Shown one piece after another: positions 38,438-51,200 of a stretch of DNA of 64,000 nt; position 1 is the stretch's first letter; each line of letters opens with the position of its first letter. The notes under the pieces were generated by a model, which was not told the DNA's origin, made no database searches, and worked only from the letters and a program-made list of their open reading frames with translations. The position numbers were made by a program, and so were the translations under genes. This stretch comes from Hippopus hippopus (Eukaryota; Mollusca; Bivalvia; Cardiida; Cardiidae), in contig OX328109.1 in assembly GCA_946811185.2 (NCBI GenBank), positions 5,828,001 to 5,892,000 on the forward strand. The letters are read 5' to 3'.

Positions 38438-38665
38438 GGGGTCCTCCATGGCTCAATGGTAAGATGTAGAACTCGTGACCTGGAGGCCCCGGGCTCGAGC
38501 CGCACTGGATCCATTAGGCTTTTGTGGAAGTGTCCTTGGGCAAGACACTTTCAGGGTCCCAGGCTAGTTCTGGCGAAACCCAAGAAATACATGAGTAATT
38601 GTGTGAGCTGTTGCTGTGATATGGCTGAAATAATGTTAAAAGCGGCGTAAAACACCATTCAATCA
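38438..38665 (+). mobile_element. tRNA-derived SINE, plus orientation
   Basis: Head GGGGTCCTCCATGGCTCAAT with a B-box-like GGGCTCGAGCC, middle TCCTTGGGCAAGACACTTTC, and tail ATGGCTGAAATAATGTTAAA...GGCGTAAAACACCATTCAATC. It has a different head from the copies at 12,078 and 20,495 but the same tail. Other copies with this head are at 45,296 and, without the head, 51,472. Confidence 0.8.
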
Positions 38666-38754
38666 ACTGCTTCTTGTCGGGTGGTAAAGAAGGGACCTAT
38701 CAAGACGGTTTATCCTATGTCAAAATTTCTTTGAAAACACCAATAAGTATTATT

Positions 38755-39000
38755 ACATATGAGCTATGCTTTGGCAAAAGGCTGGGGAATTAATGCATCT
38801 CCGTGTTTACCATTGTACCGAGCAAGTCATCCAATAAAATTATGGATAAATAACATCCATTTTGTTGAACAACCGATTGAATCCTGAGGTAGAATGGTCA
38901 TTTGAAATGCCGAAAATTTACAACTAGCAAAAATTTTGTACCCATGTCAGCCTGCAAAGACTACGCAGGCTGACATGAACCGATACTTTTTACAGATACT
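38755..39000 (-). mobile_element. MITE-C copy
   Basis: GAGCTATGCTTTGGCAAAAG at the left and core CAGCCTGCAAAGACTACGCA near 38,948. The far terminus is fused to SINE sequence at about 39,005. Confidence 0.7.
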
Positions 39001-39004
39001 TTTT

Positions 39005-39110
39005 CAGTTATATTGAGGTAGTCAATGCGCTAGTCTATGCTTTGCTGGAGTTTCGTTTACAGCACAGTATTCATTCCAAGCCACTGGCTGTTTACCACGT
39101 GCATTGGTAG
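39005..39110 (-). mobile_element. SINE fragment
   Basis: Body piece containing CAAGCCACTGGCTGTTTACC. The tRNA head is missing. Confidence 0.6.
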
Positions 39111-39189
39111 CTCTTTTCGCTCTTTTTACAGCATTTGTGGCAAGTCCAATATTATTGTCCTCTCTTGAAAGGAGCCAAGGTGGAATATG

Positions 39190-39320
39190 AAAGAGACAGA
39201 CAGACAGACAGACAGACAGACGGACGGACGGACAGGCAAACAGGCAGGCAGCCAGACAGCCAGACAGGCCGGCGGTCACGCAGACAGACACGCAGACACA
39301 CAGACAGATAGGGAGAGGGA
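39190..39320. repeat. (ACAG)n-type microsatellite
   Basis: (AGAC)n grading to (GGAC)n and (GGCA)n. The cysteine-rich open frames it creates on the minus strand are artefacts. Confidence 0.9.
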
Positions 39321-39544
39321 TGGAGACAGGCACAGAGACACGGCTTCAGTATTTCAACCTTAAAAAAAAACTCATCTGAAATGTCAAAAATCAAATTAAT
39401 GGAGATAATACCAAAGTTGTTTATCTCGTGTCATTCCGTTATTATTACGCTTAAAGTGCCAGATAAACAAAACAGACACTTTCAGGTTAGAGACAAGACT
39501 AAAATACTTGTAATATTAAGGTTGCTCTTGTTCAGAATGTCTCA

Positions 39545-39625
39545 GCAAAGCGGACAGTGTAGATCAAAGATCAGACTGCATGTTTCGTGCAGTCTGATCT
39601 TGATCTACAGTGGCTGAAAAGGCAA
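39545..39625 (+). repeat. MITE-B core fragment
   Basis: GACAGTGTAGATCAAAGATC through CTGATCTTGATCTACAGTG. Confidence 0.7.
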
Positions 39626-39774
39626 CTAAAGTAAAAAAAGGCGATTAGAATGGATAAAATACCTAGTAGTCGAACGCTTTAAAAAAAAAAAGGAACCGCA
39701 TGCATAGTTTGCAGTTTCGAGTTTTTGTCATACCCTAAATTCCAAACTTCTCTAAATTAGGATTGCTCTGTTGT

Positions 39775-40122
39775 CTGTCTGTTTGCCTGTCTGCCTGCCT
39801 CTCTCTCTCCCTCTCTCTCTCTAACGCTGTAAGGCAGGTAGGCAGGCAGGCAGACGGGCAGGCAGGTAGGGTTGTTTTCATTATGTTTTCATTATTATAA
39901 ACTTACTCTTGCACAAAAAATGTAGGCCCATAATTAGATCTGGAATGTTAGCATTTCTCTGTCTATTAAAGTGGCCATGAAATGAACATAATTTCAGAAC
40001 TTAATTAGGAAACTTCCGGACTATTCTGGGCTATATAAGATTTGTCTATTGACTAACGGAAAATTGCATTGATTGATTGATTGATCGATCGATGGATGGA
40101 TAGATAGATGGATGGATAGATT
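39775..40122. repeat. Microsatellite cluster
   Basis: (CTGT/CTGC)n and (CT)n at 39,775-39,828, (GGCA)n at 39,835-39,868, and (GATT/GATG/GATA)n at 40,068-40,122. Confidence 0.85.
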
Positions 40123-40359
40123 TTCGTTTATATATCGTCGCCACCGATTGCCCATATGGCCGATGCCCTCAGAAAACGGTTAAAGGTTTAAAAATTATTG
40201 GGGATAGTGCAGGATACAGAACGAAACGCACACAAAGTTACGCGCCCTTAAGTGGCCTGAGATTTTACGTTCACAGTTCTCGTGCTCTACCATCTGACCT
40301 ATACGGACTGGTCAGAAATTGTCACGTGATTGATCATTTCAGGTTGGATTTGATTTATA

Positions 40360-40740
40360 TCTTTTAAAGGGCCAGTAAAGGCAAAAATATCAAAGCAGGT
40401 GTCAAAATACATTTAAATTCAAATCATACCATTTAAAAGTATGAAAAATATTTTGGAGACGACAATCTGTTATCGTGTGGTCGGGCCATATGTTAGTCGC
40501 TGGCAGAAAAAAAGCATTTTAAAATCAGGCAAAAAGTAAACAAAGGACACAGCTACCTGGCAGGTTTTAACCTAGTTTTGAAATTAATTTCTCTGTCAGC
40601 AACTAACACTTGGACCGACCTTACAATGACAAATTGTCATCTTCACAATAATTTCCATACTTTTGAATAGTATGATATAAATTCAAATGCATTTAGACAC
40701 CCGCTTTGTTTACTTTTGGGCTTTATTGTTACTTTAAAGT
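40360..40740. repeat. Foldback-E copy 3, best preserved
   Basis: About 380 bp with arms from AAAGTAAACAAAG/CTTTGTTTACTTTT to the outer AAAGGGCCAGTAA / TTACTTTAAAG. CCATTTAAAAGTATGAAAAA pairs with CATACTTTTGAATAGTATG. Confidence 0.8.
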
Positions 40741-40790
40741 ACGCTGTCCTACACACCACTTTGCATTTACTCTTTACCAGACAACGAATT

Positions 40791-41019
40791 TTAACTCTTT
40801 ACCAAACGACAAAATTCTGGACTAGACCAAATTCAAAGCAGTAGCAGACGACACATTCAATGTAGCTAAAATGATGATTTCTGTGTGTGATAGGGTAGAA
40901 AACATTGTGGGAAAAGGAGAAAATGCTGGTTACCAGCATTTTCTCCTTTTCCCACAATGTTTTCAAAAGACTTCTTCCCCAGGGTCGTTAAAACTCGGGA
41001 TTGTGTGGTAAAGAGTTAA
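40791..41019 (+). mobile_element. MITE-A, full length reference copy
   Basis: The 229-bp element runs TTAACTCTTTACCAAACGAC to GTGTGGTAAAGAGTTAA. The centre (40,901-40,961) is a perfect hairpin: 29-bp arms ending AAAATGCTGG, a TTA loop, and the exact complement. Confidence 0.95.
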
Positions 41020-41180
41020 ACCTCTCCACGCTATAAGTTTTTGCAGACGGCAACTCAAATGCTGCTCAAATGACCGAACTTTTCTTTGACAGTTGGGACA
41101 ATGCTGCACTAACATTTTTTTCTTTTCTCTAATTGTTTTCAACAGCCTTCTTCCTAAGCATCGTTGATACATGGGTTATT
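41020..41180 (+). repeat. Degenerate second MITE-A
   Basis: Scattered matches (GCAGACGGCAACTCAAATG; ACAGCCTTCTTCCTAAGCAT; GGTAAAAGGTTA) show an older copy in the same orientation beside the fresh one. Confidence 0.5.
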
Positions 41181-41764
41181 CGGTAAAAGGTTATTTAAAG
41201 TACCATACATGGCGCTTTTCATCAAAATTTACGTTATATATGGTACGTGATGGAAAGGCTATAGTCCTTTCCGATAGCTAAAAATCCTTTTCGCGAATTT
41301 TAGTTCTTTCTGGTGCCATGGAAAACCGCTCAGCTGCATCACAACAATAACAAAGGGCAAGTATTGGTTTTGCGTTTTAATGACAGAAATGCAAACGATT
41401 TTCCAAATATTGCTTGTCAGCTGAACTTCAATACAACGCAATAAAAGTGAGGTTGAATTTATCTGGCTTTTAAAGATGCAAAAACAGATTTGTAATTAGT
41501 TTTCGTGCGCAATGCAAATCGAACTTCAGTTTACCCCTCCCCTAAAAAAAATTAGCCCATTTCGTCTCCCCATTTCTTTCTCTCGTACTCGTATACGATA
41601 TGCAAGTTTATTACTTGCATTATTCACCCCGTACATTACTTGTGTTATTCACCCAACATTTCAGAGTGAAATCTCAATCGATGAGCAGATGACCCATAAA
41701 TTTTATACACAGACTTTCGGACCATTTACAGTCCAAAAACCACAGTTCTCTTTCTAAACTTTGC

Positions 41765-41945
41765 CACATATCCATTGAAACAATGATCTACAGTGAAAAA
41801 GAAGAATGAATCCTGTCGCAATGACTATCATGACTATCATGAGGCCTTGGAAAGAAATTTGCCAAGCTGGGGATTTGTATACAGTGACCACCTTTTTTCA
41901 AGTCCTGTACTCTACCGACTGCACTACAGAGCTAGGCTGTCAAAT
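41765..41945 (-). mobile_element. SINE fragment
   Basis: Part of the body and a decayed tRNA-like head (GAATGAATCCTGTCGCAATG; GGGATTTGTATACAG; ACTCTACCGACTGCACTACA). Confidence 0.6.
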
Positions 41946-41980
41946 TTGGTCCATAATTTTCTTTGCACTTATTATATGTT

Positions 41981-42209
41981 GACCCTTTACCATGCAATCC
42001 TGATTCTTAACGATGCTGAGCAAAGAGGCCTTTGAAAACATCGTGGGAAAAGAAGAAAATGCTGGTAACCAGCATTTTCTCCTTTTCCCACAATGTTTTT
42101 TACCCTTTCCAAAACAAATTTCAGTTTTTGAATCACATTTATTTTGTCATCTGCAAATTCTTTGAATTTGGACAGGTCTTGTAATTTGTCATTTGGTAAA
42201 GAGTTAATT
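41981..42209 (-). mobile_element. MITE-A immediately upstream of SGF29
   Basis: Core AAATGCTGGTAACCAGCATT. It ends TTTGGTAAAGAGTTAA at 42,209, 62 bp before the SGF29 start codon. It therefore lies in the promoter or 5' UTR. Confidence 0.8.
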
Positions 42210-42270
42210 TAGTCGAACCAATCTTTTAACAGTTTCAGTGAATTGGTGATTCAACAGTGGTGTACCAGTA

Positions 42271-45200
42271 ATGGGGAGAACAAAGGGGTCTGGAGGGGGC
42301 AGTAAGAGTGCACATTCGGAAGGTCCAAGCCCAGCCCCCTCAGATGTTAGTACTACCAGCACAATTGCGTCAGCTGAAGCTAGAATAAAGGAAAATCTGA
42401 AAGAACTATTTACCCTCATTCATCAAGTGCAGGTATGTTTGGCTACTATAATTTTTGACATTTCCCACAATGTTTTCAAAAGCATTTTCCCTCAGAGCCA
42501 TGTAATTTTGGGATCGTTTGGTGAAGGGTGAAGAAAAGATTGTTTGTTTGGTGTTTGAAGCTTTTTCAACATTATTTCAGGTATATCATGGTGGCCAGTG
42601 CAACAGTCTTGCTTTTCAGGTGTTTCATTTACCAGTAAATCACACAATAATCTGTCCAAACACTGGCTGCTTTCCCAAATAGACTCATAGTTGTCATCAA
42701 AAACAAAGTTCATCTGTCAGACAGAGGAATTAATCCTGCCACCATGGCTGTCTAACATCAGTTCTCAGAAAGAATTTGCTAGAGCTGCAAATCAAACAAG
42801 TGACCACTGAGTTTCAAGCCCTTAACCTGACAAACAGAGCTACAGGGCTCAATATGACTAACAAAGGAACCCAATTAAGAAACTCTTTTAGGACCAAATA
42901 TAAACTTGACCTCTTTCAAAAGCTGATAATACAATCCTCTGAATTTGGAAAGATTTGGAATTTATAGACTTAGATAAACAAGCAGACTGTACTGATCCAG
43001 GATCTGACTGCACATTCTTTACAGTCTGATCTTAATTTGTGGTGGCCACAAAAGGCCCTGTTTTGCTTTTTGCTTCATGAATGCTGTCATTTTAGTCATA
43101 TTATGGTTGCCAATGCACCTATCGATATGTTCTGTAGTTTCTTTTCTCTTACAACCACTTTGCCCAACACTCTTTTCACACCACTGGTGGCATAAACATT
43201 GTTGAAACATTGTTTAAACAATATTCATTGCAATTAACATATCAATCCTCAAAAGAGCTTGATTGAGGAGTGATTTGGTGTCACAATCCCTGGAATACAT
43301 GCCAGAACATTACTGACTGAGCTACATGGTTGACTACCGTAATTGTTGCATGTACTTTTACTTTTTCACTCTTTCAGGATGAACGTACAAGAGGTGAACA
43401 AAATCTGTCGAACATAACAAAAACACATGAAAGGATGCAACAAGAACAAAAAAGTATGTAAGACATTTTTTAGATCAACTGTTTTATAAGAAAATCTGAG
43501 TTACTGTATATGTGATAGCCATGGTGTCGCCATCAATGTAGGCATGCAAAAACTTTGGGATTTTCTTATATCTCAGTTATCACTGCAGATTTTTACTTCA
43601 AACTCAGGCTAGTTCTTAACTATTAGCCCTTAGAGATCCAAATAAATCATGTGGACATTTTCAATCTAGAAATAAGACCAATATAATTGCAATTTTAAGG
43701 CTCTTCTCTTACAGAATGTTTCAGCAGACTGAACAGTGTAGATTAAAGATCAGAGTGCATGTTTTGTGCAGCCTGATCTTGATCTACAGTGCCCTCAAAA
43801 GGAAACTGTAGTACTGAAAGGCACTTTAACCCATTACCACTCGACAAAATTTTAGACCTGTCCAAATTGAAAGCATTTGTAGATGACAGTTTGAATGTGT
43901 CTCATATGAAATGATTTTTCTTTGATAGGGTAGAAAACATTGTGGGAAAAGGAGAAAATGCTGGTTACCAGCATTTTCTCCTTTTCCCACAATGTCTTCA
44001 AAAGCCTTCTCTTTCAGGGGCGTCAAAAGTCGTCATTGTGTGGTAAAGAGTTAAGGGTTGAAAGGGGAACCCATACAACAAACCCAGGGAACTCTCAAAT
44101 ATTTTTCACTCATTTGGCACCCACATGTCATGCTTTTGTTACTGGTAGTTTTTGTTTCAAATTTATTTTTTCAGACATGAGTTGTAATAAGATTTTAAAT
44201 ATGTTTTCAAAAAAGACCTTCTGTTTTTATACACTAAAGAAAAAGAGGGCTTTAGAAAACTTTCTCAAAAAGGGGAAAATGTAAGTTACCAAAATTTTCT
44301 ACTTTTTCCCCAGTGTTTTCTCTTCTTCTGTAGACAAGCCCCAGTCTTTGAGCTGAATTTTTTATGTCCTCTGCAAATGCTTTAAATATGGACAAATTAA
44401 TTTTTTTTTCTTTTTACCTGTAAAAATTTATACCCTTGCTGGTAGAGACTTGTCATTATATGGATTTATCTCTATACCAAATGACAAAAATTTCTGCTGG
44501 TATTCTTACACTTTACTCTTAACTTTCTTTAAACTTTATTTTTACTTAGTATTAGTCCAATCCAACATATTATACTGAATGTAAACAACTGTTATACATA
44601 CTGAAGATAATGTTTGTATATTATGTAGAAAATAGAAATAAAGTTTAAAGAAAAAAAAACAAGGCTGGTCCAAATCGAAAGCATTTCCAGACGACAAATT
44701 AGATGCTGCTCAAACTGTAAAATTTATCTCTATGGTAAGAAAGAACACATTGTGGGAAAAGGAGAAAATGCTGGTTTTTTTCTCCTTTTCCCACAATGTT
44801 TTCAAAAGCCTTCTTTCTCAGGATTGTTTGGTTGTGAGTTAAGCCATTTGTTTTCCTTTTGCTTATTTCTCAGTTTTTTCATATTCCAGTTACCCCATAC
44901 TACAAAACAAAACTTAGAGGGCTCTACAACACAGCTATGCAAGATGCTGAAGGAGAGGCAGAGTATGTTGGCTTGATTAAGTAATCTATAGATGGAATTG
45001 TTTTGTAATTGAGTTATGCTCTCGCAAAAGAGGGCTTAAAGCATCAGATCTCCTTGATGCATGATACAGAGCAAGTTGACATATACATGTAATTATCAGA
45101 CCATAGAATCAATTTTATATAAAAAGGACCAAATCATGAGGTACACTGTTTCTTGGACGCGCAGAAAATTTACCAAGAGCAAATAGTAAAGACCAAGGTC

Positions 45201-48200
45201 AGCCTGCGCCAACTGTGCAGGCTGACTTGGATAAATACTTTGTGCAAATACATTAAGCAGCCTTTTCGCACAGCATTGCTCAGTTACAATAAGGGGTCTT
45301 GCATGGCTCTGTGGTAAGGTGTAGGATTCAGAACCTGAAGGCCCAGGGTTCAACCCTCACTCAAAGGAATATCCTTTGGCAATATATTTCAGAGCCCAGG
45401 CCTGGTGCTGGTGAGACCCAAGACATTGTGTGCTCTCTAGAGGCCACTGTCTGATACTCATTAAACATGGGCAGAAAGTTTGTCTTTATGATATCTCAGG
45501 CAAAAAGTAGGTTGCTAACACTCATTTGTTTTACATCATCATAACCAGGATCTCTTCAGTTTTATCAGTCCTAGATGACTTTACTCAGGTGAGCACTTTA
45601 GGGCCAATGGGCCTCTTGTTTTGGTTTGAGGCCATCAGCATCAAAGACTATCTGTACTTAAACCTTGGAGGACCAAATAAACACAATGGACCTTTTCAAT
45701 TGATTGATTGATTGTATTGGAGTTAAATGCTGTTTTAAAAGCTTGGGTCATATCACCTACAGTGCACCTATGCATGTGATTCCTGGCTTTCTCACACCAG
45801 TACTAACACAACTTTTTTTCCATGTCACTACCTTCTTTTCTCACATGCATAAGCTAACCACTGAGCTACCTGGCCGGGTGGACCTTTGGAAGCTAACAGT
45901 GAGACCAAAATAATTACAGTTTCAATATTACCCTTGTCTAGAATATGTAGGTAAAGCAGACAGTGAAGATCAAAGCTCAGACTGCATGTTTTGTGCATTC
46001 TGATCTTGATCTAAGTAACCCCTAATAATGGCATAGCTGAGATATATTCAAGGCACAAATTTCAAATGACTGGCTATAAGTATGGAAGAATAACCTCCCC
46101 TTTAACTCCAATGTTTTGTGCAACTTGCATGACATATTTTTTTGCAAGATGCATGATTGGTTTAACACCCTTTCAAGACAATTCCAAGTTTTAACAACCT
46201 TGGGAAAGAAGGTTTTTGAAAACATTGTGGTAAGAAGACCCATATTCACTATCAAAGCACTAGGCAGCAGTACTAAGATATCAATTGTTTATGTTCATTT
46301 CATTCAGGTTGTTAAGAAAAGCATTAGATAAAATATCAGAGATAAAAGCTATCAGAGAGAACAGAAGATTAGGTAAGTTTATTAAACTTACAGATGCTTT
46401 ACAAAATATCCCGTGTTTTAATCCTTTACTATACAATCCTGAGTTTTAACAACCCTGAAAAAGAAGGCTTTTGAAAACATTCTGGGAAAAGGAGAAAATG
46501 CTGGTAACCAGCATTTTCTCCTTTTTCCACAGTGTTTTCTGCCTATTAAACCCTTACCATACAACTTGAGTTTTAACATCCTTGAAAAAGAAGCTTTTTG
46601 AAAACATTGTGGGAAAAGGAGAAAATGCTGGTAAAGAGCATTTACTCCTTTTTCCACAATTTTTTCTTCAAAGACAAATTCTTTCATTTTGAACGTCATT
46701 TAAATTGTTGCCTGCAAATGCTTTGAATTTGAGCAAGTCTGTTATTTTTTCATGTGATAAAGAGTTAACCAACAGGCAAAAGACTTTTGAAAACATTGTT
46801 GGAAAGGGAGAAAATGCTGATAACAGTTGTTTTTTATCTTGTTTATTACTAGAGATATTTACTTCAAACTGGGGCTAGTAGTTAACTGTCTAAAGGGAAA
46901 CATACTAGAATGGCAGGCAACCATATTTTTTTAACGCTGTTTTCTCCCTTTCTTGGCTATCTGCAGCTGTAAACCTAAAATGTAGCCCTTTATCACTCTA
47001 TCTCACAGTTCCAAGCTTGAGTAACCCTGGGAAAGAAAACTTTCAAGAAGATGCGGGGGGGGGGGTTTGGAGAGAAAATGTTGGTAGATGTATCATGCAA
47101 CATATTTACCCTTTTTCTTCCACAAAATTATTTCTAACCTTTTGAATGATAATTGAATTATGTCACACTTGATAAGTTGTCTGCAGATGCTTTCAATTTT
47201 GGAAGCCTTAAATTTTGTTGTTTTGTAAAGGGTTAAAGCATTTCTGGTATTGTCTTTCAGATGACAGACCAAAGCCCATAATGAGGCGTGGTGTTTTAAT
47301 GTCGATGTTACAACAAAATGCAGTCACTCTGCCATTGTGGGTCAGCAAGCCAGGGGAAAGGTACAACCTACGAGTCTTCAGTTTTAGTTTACACTTTATT
47401 AAGTCTATGAGATAAGTTTCAGTGGATTGTATCATCAGCCATCAAAAAAGCTTAAATTGATATATTTGGCACAGAGACAGCTGAAGCAAAAAGTCAATTT
47501 TATGAATTTAGCGTCAATAAGTGTTTGTAATTTAATGTCGCAAATCAGGTTTAGTGTCTGATCCAGGATTTGGAAAAAAGTGGGGGATTGTCCCCCATCA
47601 CTCTGAAAAGCGTGAGGGATTTCTAAAAAGTGTGGAGGATCAAAACTAAATGCCAAATGCACAAAACAGAACTAATCTCTTTTGTATTTGTCAAACCCTT
47701 TCAATTTTATAGTACTGTGCCTTTGTCTTGTTCTGACATACCTAACATAGAATTTTACTTTGAAATTTGAAAGTCATTACTGTAAATAGAAGCTAAAATG
47801 CTAGTCCCTATGCTGTCATCAGTTACGCTCACCTCTGCTTCACACTGGCTGTGACTTGCATGTTGAATAACAGATTTTTCGAAAACTGATTGTTCATCTT
47901 CATTGTCACCCTCTCAATGCGTAAAGTTAGCAGTAATTCAATCTTTTCGTCCGTTTTAGAAAACAGAACTGTCAGTATCATCTGCTACTTGTTTGGGTTT
48001 ACATGCAAAAATTGTCAACTTTCGAGAATTGGTATTTATCAAAACTAATAAAGTAATATTGAAATGAAATAATCTTGACAGCTTTGGTATGTATTTAGTT
48101 GGAAAGGCAGTACTTTGCACATATTTATTTGATAAATGAGTGTTGGAGACATGTAATTGATATATTTAAATCCAGAAGAAAAAAATGACAGACTTTTTTT

Positions 48201-51200
48201 TTTTTCCTGTAAAATCAAAGCCTGTGAGAAGTTACTCTTGATTCATAGGAATGATCTGATGCTGTTGTGCTGGCTGTGATAGTGATTTTTACATCAACGT
48301 TCAAGCATTTAACTTGAGTTTAACAAGTGATCAAACACTAATTGCCTACTTATTTTTTGTGCACGATTGTCGCACACTGGTTTTGAAAATATGCGTGAAT
48401 GGTGAAAATATTCTGGTGATTCTCGCAATCATGCGCTATGGATCAGACACTGCAGATTTCAAAAGATGAAACCTGTTTAGTCACATGAGCCATGGTCTGG
48501 CAAAAAAGCAAGCACGTCTTTATTATAAATATGGATCCATAAAATCCAGTTTGTCAAACAATCAAGTGAATTATGAAATGGCTTGCAACACGCGAAAAGG
48601 GGCATTCGGACATTTGCATAAAGTGTCATCTCGGATCAGCCTGCACCATCCGCGCAGGCTAATCTGAAACGACACTTTCCGTTTCAGTACAATTTTCTGT
48701 TTTGGGCAAGTCTACTGTAGCACAAAATCTAATGTAGTCGTAAAGTGCCGTCTCTGATTAGCCTGCGCAGATTGCGCAGGCTGATCCGAGACGACACTTT
48801 ACGCAAATGTCTGAATGCCCCTTTTCGCGTGTTGCAAGCCAAATGGAATAGTCTTTTAACATGTAGTAAATTGACAAAAAGTTTTGAACCATGTCAGCCT
48901 GTGCAAACTGCACAACGTGACCTGGGTCAATACTTTTTGCAGTTGCATTAAACCCACATTTCATAGAGCACGACTGACAGAGTATGGCTCATGTACATTG
49001 ACCATTACATCATGAGATATTCTAGCTAATATAGTGTGGAAAATGACAAGATTTGATTGGCTCTCTATTTTGTAGACCACCACCACTCTGTGGGGCTGTA
49101 CCAGCAGACAACAATTATATAGCCAAGCCAGGCGACAAAGTGGCAGCAAGGGTTAAGTCGTCTGACGGAGAAGAAAACTGGATTTTAGCTGAGGTTGTGA
49201 TTTTCAATACAAGTACAAATAAATATGAGGTGGATGATATTGATGCAGAGGAGGGCAAAGAGTAAGTAGATTGCTGTTATTGTTAAACCCCCCTCCCATC
49301 ATAACAACTTTGTTTTGCTGCAGTTAATTTTGGATTTGTTACATAGAATGAAACAAATTGACATGGGTCGAAACTTTTTGCAGATGCATTAAGCCCCCAT
49401 TTTAGCAAAATTTACTTTGTTGTCTGCAAATGGTTTTAATTTGGTCCAGTCCAAAATTTTGTCAATTAGTAAAGAGGTAAGTTACTTGTCCAACCAGATT
49501 TGTTACTCATAATTACAAATAGACAAGTGCAATATTTGTACCCAGATTCTAAGAGTAAATGTTTATTTTTTTATTTTTTATTTTTTTTTTTTCCTTGCAT
49601 TTATAGACGCCATGTATTAAGTAAGAGAAAGATTGTGCCATTACCTATTTGGAAAGCTTCTCCAGAGACAGATCCAGAAGCCCTATTTCCCAGGGAGACA
49701 GTAAGTAGAATGTCAATCATAAATCACCTCTTGTATATGAGTCAAGTTCAAGCATAATGGGTTTTTTGGCATCTTTTTGATGTATTATATCAAACAAGTC
49801 ATCGCATGATTATGGATCCATATAACCCATTTTGTATAACAACTGATTGAATCATGAGTTTATGGGTCCTTTGACATGCAGAAAATTTACCAATGGCAAA
49901 ATGTCTCGACCTAGGTCAGCCCGCTTGGACTGGGTAGGGTTACCTGAGTCAATATTTGTTACAGATGTTGTGAACCCACTTTCCACAGAGCATGACTGAA
50001 ATATTTGAGCCGTGCTCTGGCAAAAGGGAGCTTAATGCATCTCCGTTATACACGATACTAGCCCAAGTCATCACATAATTATGGATCCATAGGAGCCACT
50101 TTTTTGAATACCCGACTTAATCATGAGGTATATTGGTCCTTTGACAAACAGAAAATTGACCAATAGCGAAAAGTTTCGGCCCAGGTCAGCCTGCGCGGAC
50201 TGCGCAGGCTGACCTGGGTCCACACTTTTTGCACATGCATTAAGCCCCTTTTTCACAGAGCATGGCTCATTTGCATTGGACAATTTAGGAAACCAAACAG
50301 CCACATAATTATACCCCCGCAAAACGAATGTTTTCGGGGGTATACTGGAATCGGCCTGTCTGTCTGTGTGTGTGTCCGTCCGTGTGTCCTTCCGTCCATG
50401 TGTCCGTCCGTGTGTCCGTCTGTGTACAATATACTAGTAATTTTGTGTCGCGAACTCCTCCTACAGTTTTCCTTCAATTGTATTGAAACTTTGCACATAT
50501 ACTGAAGATTTGCAAGACACAATTTTCAAGTGTCAACTCTTCCTGGTTGAGGAATTATCTCTCCTTGAACTTGACACTCTTTTCTGTCAAAGCGCTGGCG
50601 GGGGTATTAAGTCACATTCAGTGACAGCTCTAGTTTTTCATGGGGGAACCCTTGGATGAAATGCTTCAGAGTTCTGGCCTAGTGCCTCTAAAAGCATGTA
50701 AAACGCATGAATAAGTAAGCTTTGTCCATTATACAACTGAAATAATGTCGAAGGTGTTATAAAATACCATCATATCAATCACTACATTTAACAAGCAATT
50801 TCTCCTTTTCCTACGGTGCTTCCTATCCTTCCTAAGACAACTTTTATCATCTAAGCTACAACTGATCTGTTGTCTGCCAAATCCTTTAACTGTTTACCAA
50901 ACGACAAATTTTGAGACTGGTCCAAATTGAAAGCATTTGCAGACAACGCATTATAAATTTAGTTGAAACGGTAGTAATTGTCTGTGAAAGTGTAGAAAAC
51001 CTTGTGGGAAAAGGAGAAAATGCTGGTTACCAGCATTTTCTCCTTTTCCCTCAAGGTTTTCAAAAGGCTATTTCCTCAGGGTCGTTAAAACTCGGGATTG
51101 TGTGGTAAAGAGTTAAAGAGTTAAGACAGACTAGTCTAAAATTTTGTTTGGTAAAGAGTTGAAGTATTTTATCCATTTGCTTGCAATCAAACCAAAGAGT

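Noticed and set aside
38255..38650. 131-codon frame on the plus strand
   Set aside because: Most of it is SINE sequence (38,438-38,665); the rest has no domain or splice support.
39022..39394. Cysteine-rich secreted-looking proteins on the minus strand
   Set aside because: They translate (ACAG)n and (GGCA)n microsatellite DNA.
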